From Pseudomonadota bacterium (GTDB lineage: Bacteria > Pseudomonadota > Alphaproteobacteria > Rhizobiales > Kaistiaceae): a stretch of DNA of 7,426 nt. Position 1 is the first letter of the stretch; each line of letters opens with the position of its first letter. This document shows positions 1 through 4,482 of the stretch, in pieces. Under the pieces are notes generated by a model. The model made no database searches. It saw nothing but the letters and a program-made list of their open reading frames with translations, and was not told the DNA's origin. Both the position numbers and the translations under genes were made by a program. The stretch lies in NCBI GenBank assembly GCA_023392225.1, contig JAEVZM010000067.1:1-7426 (forward strand). The letters are read 5' to 3'.

Positions 1-135
1 CACGGTGAAGGCATCGCGCCCTTCCATCCGGGCGGCGATGAAGGCCGGGGGCTGGTCGGCCCGGGCGAGCGTTGCGATCGGCAGCGCGCCGAGCGCGGCC
101 AGCGATTTGAGGAAAGTCCGTCGATCAGTCGCCAT
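1..135 (-). CDS. DUF1513 (COG3490) family protein, N-terminal 45 codons only
   Basis: Only the first 45 codons lie in the window; the gene continues past base 1. The start is the ATG at 135-133, which overlaps the stop of the upstream imelysin-like gene by 11 bp (ATGGCGACTGA), so translation is probably coupled. The N-terminus reads MATDRRTFLKSLAALGALP and continues to an ARA cleavage-like site near residue 26. The D-R-R-T-F-L-K core at residues 4-10 is a good twin-arginine (Tat) signal, with Asp in place of the usual Ser/Thr. The family is inferred mainly from position: DUF1513 proteins close the conserved imelysin/di-haem oxidoreductase/imelysin block, and they are Tat-exported with an unknown, possibly beta-propeller-like, body. 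The short sequence after the signal (FIAARMEGRDAF) fits the start of that domain but would not prove it alone. A Tat signal suggests folding or cofactor loading in the cytoplasm before export. Confidence 0.72.
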   Translation of the reverse strand, partial: MATDRRTFLKSLAALGALPIATLARADQPPAFIAARMEGRDAFTV

Positions 136-1252
136 CGAGCGAGTTGAGCCCCGTGATCAGTCCCAGCGCATTCGGGTAGTCCGTCTCGAGCAGCTGTGCC
201 ACGTCGCCGAGCGGGATGAGGGTGTAGGCGAGGTCGGTGTGCGCCTTGGGCTCCTCGGGCAGGGTCTCCCACGGCACGCCGGTCGCCGCGAGCCGGCCGA
301 GCACCGCATCGACCCGGCCGAGCTCGAACGCTACCTGCCCCGCCGCCCAGGCCGCGTCGGCCGGCAGCACGGCGCCGACGCCGTCCGGGCCGACCAGGGC
401 GACAACCGCGTCGAGATTGGCGGCGATCGCCGGAAGCACCAGGTTCGAGCGCCAGAACGGAGCGCGCTTCGGCTGGGCCTTCTCCGGCGTCTCGCCGATC
501 GATTGGGCCAGCTTCTGCTCGCGGACCAGCTGAAGCTGCTCGCGGGCCGCCTTGATCAGGTCCTGCACCACCTCGCCATGGCTGCGGAAGACGGGGTCCT
601 CGTCACCGGCATTGCGCATGAGGTCGGCGTAGCCGCCCGCCTTCGTCCAGCCGTCGAGGATCTCCTCCGCCGTGAGGGCCACGGCACGCGCGATCGCCGC
701 GCCATAACGACAGCGAAAGGTCTCCGCCGGGTCGGCCGGACCGGCGAGCGTATCGCTGCCAGTGCCGTAGAGGACGAACTCGAGGGCGAGCAGCCCCTGA
801 ACGGCGACGCTCTTCGCCCGGAGCGAGTCGACCGAGGTCGCCGTCTCGTCGGCGGTGGCGAGGATGCCCTGCACCTGCTGGAGGCCGCGACCGCGCGGGT
901 CGGGCCAGAAGAACAGCCTCTCGAAGCGGTTGTCGTCCCGCGCCGGCCCGAGGCGGAACATCTCGACGCCCGACCAGGCGGTGACGAGGCTGCCGAAACC
1001 GGCGCGCGCGGCGGCAAGGCTCGGTGTGTCAACGTTGCGGCAGAGCGTGTCGACGAGGCCCGCCTCCTCCGTCGCGGCCGCCGCCAGCGTGCCATAGGCG
1101 GGCAGGATCACGGCATCGACCGCGTGCTCGACGACAGGCTGGAAGGCGATGGCCGGCGCCGGGGCCGGCGCGTCCCCCTCCTCCGCAGCGACCGGCAAAG
1201 CCAGCGTTGCGAGGACGGCGGCGGCGGCAGTAAGGCGGGCGACGACGATCAT
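125..1252 (-). CDS. Imelysin-like (COG3489) periplasmic protein, diverged second copy
   Basis: A 375-residue predicted exported protein. The start at 1252 is chosen because the ATG overlaps the preceding stop as TGATG and opens a clean Sec signal (MIVVARLTAAAAVLATLALP, cleavage near VAA-EE, residue 23-24). The frame stays open upstream to 1348, but that extension lies inside the preceding gene and is low-complexity. Imelysin (peptidase M75-like) hallmarks are W93-S-G-V-E97-M-F-R-L-G, matching the W..tEvFRFG segment of the family, and G153-L-L-A-L-E158-F-V-L-Y-G, where the canonical GxHxxE motif has lost its His (Leu155) but keeps Gly and Glu. A charged region around residues 230-265 and a late LIPLGDVAQLLETDYPNALG segment follow. 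It shows little obvious similarity to the IrpA-like protein upstream beyond these motifs. The role is probably metal or substrate binding in the periplasm with the di-haem oxidoreductase. A peptidase role is unlikely given the missing His. The family call is solid, the function is not. Confidence 0.85.
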   Translation of the reverse strand: MIVVARLTAAAAVLATLALPVAAEEGDAPAPAPAIAFQPVVEHAVDAVILPAYGTLAAAATEEAGLVDTLCRNVDTPSLAAARAGFGSLVTAWSGVEMFRLGPARDDNRFERLFFWPDPRGRGLQQVQGILATADETATSVDSLRAKSVAVQGLLALEFVLYGTGSDTLAGPADPAETFRCRYGAAIARAVALTAEEILDGWTKAGGYADLMRNAGDEDPVFRSHGEVVQDLIKAAREQLQLVREQKLAQSIGETPEKAQPKRAPFWRSNLVLPAIAANLDAVVALVGPDGVGAVLPADAAWAAGQVAFELGRVDAVLGRLAATGVPWETLPEEPKAHTDLAYTLIPLGDVAQLLETDYPNALGLITGLNSLDGD

Positions 1253-2796
1253 CACAGCGACTCCAGGAAGCGGATCAGGGCGGCGCGCTCGTCCGGGGTG
1301 GCATCGACCACCCGCTGCTTCGCCGCTTCGGCCTCGCCGCCGTGCCACAGCACGGCCTCGAGGAGGCTGCGCGCCCGGCCGTCATGCAGGAAGTTGACCT
1401 GCTCGTTGACGGTTCCGGTGAGCCCGATCCCCCACAGAGGCGCGGTCCGCCATTCCGAGCCCGAGGCATCGCCGACCGGGCGGCCATCGGCGAGCCCCGG
1501 CCCCATGTCGTGGAGGAGGAGATCGGTATAGGGCCAGATGAGCTGGAAGCGGTGCTCCGGCTGCGGCGCGTCGCGGCTCGTCACGTATTTCGGCACGTGG
1601 CAGGACGCGCAGCCGAAGGCGTAGAACAGCTGCTTGCCGGCCAGCACCTCCGGGTCGTCGATGTCGCGACGGACCGGCACGGCGAGATTGCGGCTGTAGA
1701 AGGCGATGAGGTCGAGCACCTCGGCCGGCGCCTCCTCGGGTCCGAGCCGCGGCTGCACCCCGTCGGGCGCCTCGCGGCAGGCGACCTGCGCTTCGGTGCA
1801 ATCGCCCCAGACGGCCGGGGTGGGCGGCGTCGACAGGCCCATGTCGCCGGCGAAGGCATCGGCCGACTGGGCCTTCACGGTCGGCGTCGAGGCCTTCCAG
1901 CCGAAGCGGCCGAGGACGAGCTCGCCGGTCTCGGGATCGCGCACCATGCTGGGCCGGCCGGAGATGCCGTCGCCGTTCGCATCGTCGGGATCGGCATGGG
2001 CGAGGATGTCGCCGGGGTGGATCGCCTCGAGCAGCCCGACCCCGATCATCGGCGGCGCGACCCGCGGCGAGATCATGACGTCCTCGGCCATCGGCCCGTA
2101 GCCGAGGTCGGCGACCGTGTAGCTGGGCTTGCGGAGCGTCACCGTCTCGCCGCCATTGAGGGCGACCGGCACGTCCTCGTAGGTGATCTTCATCTCGCCC
2201 TCGGCCGGAACGCCGGCGACGGCGAAGTTCTGGAGCTGCCCGCCATAGACCGGCTCGGGAATGCGGAGCAGCTCCTTGCTGGCGAGCGCGGCATGCTCGG
2301 CCTCGGTCTTCGGCGGCACCGACAGGCGGAGGAACATCGACACGGGACGGGCGTCGCCGACCGGCGGATTGCCGCGGCCATCTTTCAGGTGGCACTCCTG
2401 GCAGGCGCGGGCGTTGAACAGCGGGCCGAGGCCGTCGGAGGCCTGGGTCGAGGACGGCGACGACACCCAGGTCTTGCGGAACAGGCCGTTGCCGACCTTG
2501 AACTCCTGCTCGCCCTCGAAGGTGAGATTGCCGAGCGACTGGGAGAACACGTCGCGGGTCACCGAGGCATCGGTGGAGGTGGCGCCGGCCGACATGCGCT
2601 CGAAGCGCTCGGGCTTGGAGAAGTCGGCGGTCGGCGCCGTCACCGACTGCACTCGGGCCTTGTCCTTGGGGCTGAGATCGTCGCGCCAGGACAGCGCCGC
2701 GCCGGCCGTGGCGGTACCCACGACCGCGAAGAGGATGAGCGTCGCGGCAGCAAGCTCGCGGCGTCCCTTGCCGCTCATTCCGAGGCGGAGAGACAT
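1252..2796 (-). CDS. Di-haem c-type oxidoreductase (DHOR/DUF1111, COG3488), long copy
   Basis: A 514-residue exported protein with two c-type haem motifs, C132-Q-E-C-H136 and C396-A-S-C-H400, as in the DHOR family (formerly called thiol oxidoreductase), which is distantly related to di-haem peroxidases of the MauG/CcpA type. Other signatures are the VAPPMIGVGLLEAI block (247-259), a D272-x-N-x-D-G loop resembling a calcium site, a C333-x6-C340 pair, YTDLLLHDMGPGLADGR (423-439), and LHDGRARSLLEAVLWHGGEA near the end. Start choice is uncertain. ATG 2796 has GAAAG 7 nt upstream and leads into a Sec signal (hydrophobic stretch about residues 15-32, cleavage near AGA). ATG 2802 or 2778 would also give a signal peptide, and the frame is open to 2883. 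The gene lies 147 bp downstream of the IrpA-like gene, separated by a strong hairpin, and overlaps the next gene by 1 bp. Expected role: periplasmic electron transfer or peroxidase-like chemistry; the substrate is unknown. Confidence 0.92.
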   Translation of the reverse strand: MSLRLGMSGKGRRELAAATLILFAVVGTATAGAALSWRDDLSPKDKARVQSVTAPTADFSKPERFERMSAGATSTDASVTRDVFSQSLGNLTFEGEQEFKVGNGLFRKTWVSSPSSTQASDGLGPLFNARACQECHLKDGRGNPPVGDARPVSMFLRLSVPPKTEAEHAALASKELLRIPEPVYGGQLQNFAVAGVPAEGEMKITYEDVPVALNGGETVTLRKPSYTVADLGYGPMAEDVMISPRVAPPMIGVGLLEAIHPGDILAHADPDDANGDGISGRPSMVRDPETGELVLGRFGWKASTPTVKAQSADAFAGDMGLSTPPTPAVWGDCTEAQVACREAPDGVQPRLGPEEAPAEVLDLIAFYSRNLAVPVRRDIDDPEVLAGKQLFYAFGCASCHVPKYVTSRDAPQPEHRFQLIWPYTDLLLHDMGPGLADGRPVGDASGSEWRTAPLWGIGLTGTVNEQVNFLHDGRARSLLEAVLWHGGEAEAAKQRVVDATPDERAALIRFLESL

Positions 2797-2906
2797 CCGC
2801 ATTCTTTCGGCACCGACACCGGGCTTCGGGCGGCCCGCGTCGCGCCGGCGCATGGGCGAGCAAGTGGGGAGATCGTTACGCATGCATTTCCAGCAGCTGG
2901 AGAATG

Positions 2907-2931
2907 CGGGAGGGCCGCCCCTGCCCTCCCG
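2907..2931 (-). terminator. Intra-operon GC hairpin (attenuator or mRNA-stabilising stem)
   Basis: A perfect 9-bp inverted repeat, cgggagggc / gccctcccg, with a 7-nt loop, starts 12 nt after the stop codon of the IrpA-like gene on the transcribed strand. No U-run follows (the next bases are CATTCTCC), so it is not a classic intrinsic terminator. In a 147-bp gap inside an otherwise tightly packed operon it could act as a partial terminator or a 3' stabiliser giving more imelysin than di-haem enzyme. A smaller stem (TCCAG-CAG-CTGGA, 2889-2901) follows directly. Confidence 0.5.
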
Positions 2932-2943
2932 TTCCTGTCACCC

Positions 2944-4227
2944 CTATTGGAACACGGCGTCGGGATTGTCGAGGCTGTCGGAGCCTTCGACCTCGATGGC
3001 GCCGAGACCAAGTGCCGCAACCGCCCGCTCGATCGAGCGGGTCTGGTCGATGAGGCCGTCGATGGCCGCCTGGACGACCGCGTTGCCGGCCTCGTTGCCC
3101 TCGCCGATCATCTGGTCGTAGGCCTCGACCGTCTCGGCCCGCACCCGCAGCGCGGCCATCGCCGCGACGGTGGCGTCGAGCTTGTCGACGATCTCGGTGT
3201 TGAGCGCCGCGTCCTTCTCGGCCACGAGGTCCGACATCGACGGGCCGTCGACCACCGAGCCGTCGATCCGCCGGTAGTGGCCGGTATAGACGTTGCGGAT
3301 GCCGAGCTGGTCGAAGTAGTGCGAGTTCTGCGTCATGTCGGAGAAGCAGTCGTGCTCCTCCTCCGGATCGTGGTGGAGGAGGCCGAGCTTCATGCGCTCG
3401 CCGGCGAGCTCGCCATAGGACAGCGAGCCCATGCCGGTGAGCAGCGCCACCAGGCCCGCATTGGGGTCCGTCGTCACCGCCTTCCGCGCCTCGCCCTCGG
3501 CCGCCCAGTTGCCGACCATCTCCTCGAGATCGGAGACGAGCAGCGTCGAGGCCGCCTTCAGATACGCCGCGCGGCGATCGCAGTTGCCGCCGGTGCAGTT
3601 GGCGGTGTCGTAGTCGGTCGCCGGGCGCTTGCCGGCACCGGGACCGGTGCCGTTGAGGTCCTGCCCCCAGAGCAGGAACTCGATGGCATGGTAGCCGGTG
3701 GCGACGTTGGCTTCGTTGTCCTCGGCTTCCTGGAGCGAATCCTGGAGCAGCGCCGGCGTGATCTCGGTGGCATCGACGTCCTGGCCGCCGATGGTCAGCT
3801 TCGGGTTGGCGATGACGTTGACGACGTAGAGGTCATTGGTGTCGGACTCGGTGCCGTAGGAGGCGTCGACATAGTCGATCAGGCCCTCGTCCAGCGGCCA
3901 GGCGTTCCCCCGGCCCTCCCAGTCGTCGCCGATCGGGTTGCCGAAGCGAAACACTTCCGTCTGCTGGTAGGGCGCCCGCGCCGCGACCCAGGCGGCACGC
4001 GCGGCAGCCAGCGTCCCCTCGCTCGGATTGGCGATCAGCGCGTCGACCGCGGCATCGAGGCCGCGCGCCGTGATCAGCGAGTCCTCGTAGCCCGCCAGCG
4101 CAATGTCGGCGTAGGTGGCGACCACGCCCGCCGGGTCGGCGGCGAGCGCACTTCCCCCGCCGAGGGCGATCATCGCCGCCGAGGCCAGCGCGAAGCCACG
4201 GACTCGCGCAATGCCGATGTCCCGCAT
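2944..4227 (-). CDS. irpA: IrpA-like imelysin family (COG3487, peptidase M75-like) periplasmic protein
   Basis: A 427-residue exported protein. The start at 4227 is chosen for its Shine-Dalgarno (GGGAG, 8 nt before the ATG) and because it opens directly into a Sec signal (MRDIGIARVRGFALASAAMI, cleavage near ALA-AD, residue 29-30); the frame extends 11 codons further up without a better site. The canonical imelysin motifs are intact: Y87-Q-Q-T-E91-V-F-R-F-G-N-P, then W103-E-G-R-G-N-A-W-P-L-D, and GxHxxE as G178-Y-H180-A-I-E183 followed by FLLWGQD. The HHDPEEEHDCFSDMTQNSH segment (285-303) and C211/C216 (C-TGGN-C) are also notable. Family knowledge: cyanobacterial IrpA is iron-regulated, and the imelysin domain of EfeO works in iron import, so an iron-binding or delivery role is likely. 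Peptidase activity, from which the family takes its name, is doubtful for most members. It is the first gene of the leftward operon, directly under the control region. Confidence 0.92.
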   Translation of the reverse strand: MRDIGIARVRGFALASAAMIALGGGSALAADPAGVVATYADIALAGYEDSLITARGLDAAVDALIANPSEGTLAAARAAWVAARAPYQQTEVFRFGNPIGDDWEGRGNAWPLDEGLIDYVDASYGTESDTNDLYVVNVIANPKLTIGGQDVDATEITPALLQDSLQEAEDNEANVATGYHAIEFLLWGQDLNGTGPGAGKRPATDYDTANCTGGNCDRRAAYLKAASTLLVSDLEEMVGNWAAEGEARKAVTTDPNAGLVALLTGMGSLSYGELAGERMKLGLLHHDPEEEHDCFSDMTQNSHYFDQLGIRNVYTGHYRRIDGSVVDGPSMSDLVAEKDAALNTEIVDKLDATVAAMAALRVRAETVEAYDQMIGEGNEAGNAVVQAAIDGLIDQTRSIERAVAALGLGAIEVEGSDSLDNPDAVFQ

Positions 4228-4234
4228 GTTGATA

Positions 4235-4240
4235 TCTCCC
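4235..4240 (-). promoter_or_regulatory. Ribosome binding site of the IrpA-like gene
   Basis: On the minus strand the bases read GGGAGA followed by TATCAAC and the ATG at 4227-4225. It is the best Shine-Dalgarno match in the left operon and decides the start of the imelysin over the upstream in-frame ATG at 4260. Confidence 0.7.
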
Positions 4241-4254
4241 GATCTTGTCTCGAA

Positions 4255-4265
4255 TTTCACTGAAA
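4255..4265. repeat. Short palindrome TTTCA-C-TGAAA
   Basis: A perfect 5+1+5 inverted repeat 28 bp upstream of the IrpA-like start codon. It would lie in the 5' leader of that gene if the promoter proposed at 4359-4387 is right, and could be a minor operator. It is short enough to occur by chance. Confidence 0.3.
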
Positions 4266-4275
4266 CGACTGCCCG

Positions 4276-4294
4276 TGAACCTGGAGCGTGTTCA
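4276..4294. repeat. Inverted repeat TGAAC-N9-GTTCA
   Basis: Perfect 5-bp arms with a 9-bp spacer, so the half-sites are about 14 bp apart centre to centre. It sits immediately left of the Irr/ICE-like box. The spacing does not match the RirA-type TGA-N9-TCA element, since the TGA and TCA here are 13 bp apart. Confidence 0.3.
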
Positions 4295-4295
4295 G

Positions 4296-4312
4296 TTTGG
4301 AACTATTCTTAC
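4296..4312. promoter_or_regulatory. Candidate Irr/ICE-like iron operator
   Basis: The bases TTTGGAA-CTA-TTCTTAC resemble the rhizobial Irr-type box, which I recall as approximately TTTAGAA-N3-TTCTAAA: 6 of 7 positions agree in the left arm and 5 of 7 in the right. The GAA...TTC core is symmetric. The site lies between an IrpA-like imelysin gene and a di-haem gene, families expected to be iron-responsive in alphaproteobacteria. A weaker relative, centred on the same CTA, is at 4397-4413. The match was judged by eye from remembered consensus, so this is a candidate only. Confidence 0.4.
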
Positions 4313-4330
4313 TTAGATCTGCAAGAATAG
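4303..4330. repeat. Perfect 8-bp inverted repeat CTATTCTT-N12-AAGAATAG
   Basis: The arms are at 4303-4310 and 4323-4330, around the spacer acttagatctgc. The left arm overlaps the right half of the Irr/ICE-like box. It could be a DNA operator with half-sites two helical turns apart, or a stem-loop in a leader transcript of either strand. Confidence 0.45.
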
Positions 4331-4340
4331 CTCGGCGAAG

Positions 4341-4358
4341 CGGCTCAATTCCGAGCCG
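4341..4358. repeat. Perfect hairpin CGGCTC-N6-GAGCCG with a competing partner
   Basis: Six-bp arms with a six-base loop (aattcc). The right arm can instead pair, through CCGAGC at 4351-4356, with GCTCGG at 4330-4335, so two mutually exclusive stems are possible in a transcript crossing the region. Confidence 0.4.
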
Positions 4359-4387
4359 TCGATATTATCCGTTACCGCAGACGTCAA
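4359..4387 (-). promoter_or_regulatory. Candidate promoter of the IrpA-like operon
   Basis: On the minus strand TTGACG (4387-4382) is followed after 17 bp by TATCGA (4364-4359). The -35 is 5 of 6 to consensus; the -10 is poor (3 of 6), although alphaproteobacterial -10 elements are often weak. It would start transcription near 4352, giving a leader of about 125 nt and placing the two TGGAACTATT copies on either side. No equally good promoter was found for the plus-strand gene; TATTAT at 4363-4368 is a possible -10 without a -35. Confidence 0.25.
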
Positions 4388-4482
4388 GCACAGTATTCTG
4401 GAACTATTTCAAGCAGCGTGTCCGCCGCGCTCCGGAGGGCAGCGTTCTCGACGCGCTCCGAACCGCCTATGATCTCCGCGCC

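Larger units (their letters stand above)
4298..4408. repeat. Direct repeat pair TGGAACTATT, copies 101 bp apart
   Basis: The 10-bp word TGGAACTATT occurs at 4298-4307 and again at 4399-4408, and both copies are preceded by CAGT a few bases upstream (4293-4296 and 4391-4394). The first copy is the core of the Irr/ICE-like box. In a region this GC-rich, two identical AT-leaning 10-mers in one intergenic gap suggest two binding sites for one regulator, one on each side of the likely promoters. Confidence 0.5.
4228..4482. promoter_or_regulatory. Divergent control region between the imelysin operon and the second DHOR gene
   Basis: This 255-bp region is the longest non-coding stretch and is clearly less GC-rich than its flanks from about 4228 to 4415. 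It separates the leftward IrpA-like operon from the rightward DHOR gene and must hold both promoters. Seen in it: a TTTCA-C-TGAAA palindrome (4255-4265), TGAAC-N9-GTTCA (4276-4294), an Irr/ICE-like box (4296-4312), CTATTCTT-N12-AAGAATAG (4303-4330), CGGCTC-N6-GAGCCG (4341-4358), and TGGAACTATT repeated at 4298-4307 and 4399-4408. Iron control is inferred from the gene families and the box, not demonstrated. The final 65 bp (4418-4482) are GC-rich and show no clear signal. Confidence 0.7.

Noticed and set aside
1254..1348. Longer N-terminus for the imelysin-like protein beginning at 1348
   Set aside because: The extra 32 residues overlap conserved DHOR codons, are Arg/Gly-rich, and would bury the signal peptide that starts at 1252.
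5..1531. A 508-codon plus-strand open frame over the left end
   Set aside because: It is a mirror of the imelysin-like gene and the end of the DHOR gene, with Arg-rich low-complexity content and no plausible start site.
1342..4263. A very long (973-codon) open frame on the plus strand, antisense to the long DHOR and the IrpA-like gene
   Set aside because: Its product is Arg/Gly/Ala/Asp/His-rich with no signature, and the opposite strand encodes clear families with haem and imelysin motifs. Such frames arise from the GC-biased third positions of the true genes.
4276..4294. RirA-type iron-responsive element (TGA-N9-TCA)
   Set aside because: The TGA and TCA triplets are 13 bp apart, not 9, so the consensus is not met; kept only as an unnamed inverted repeat.
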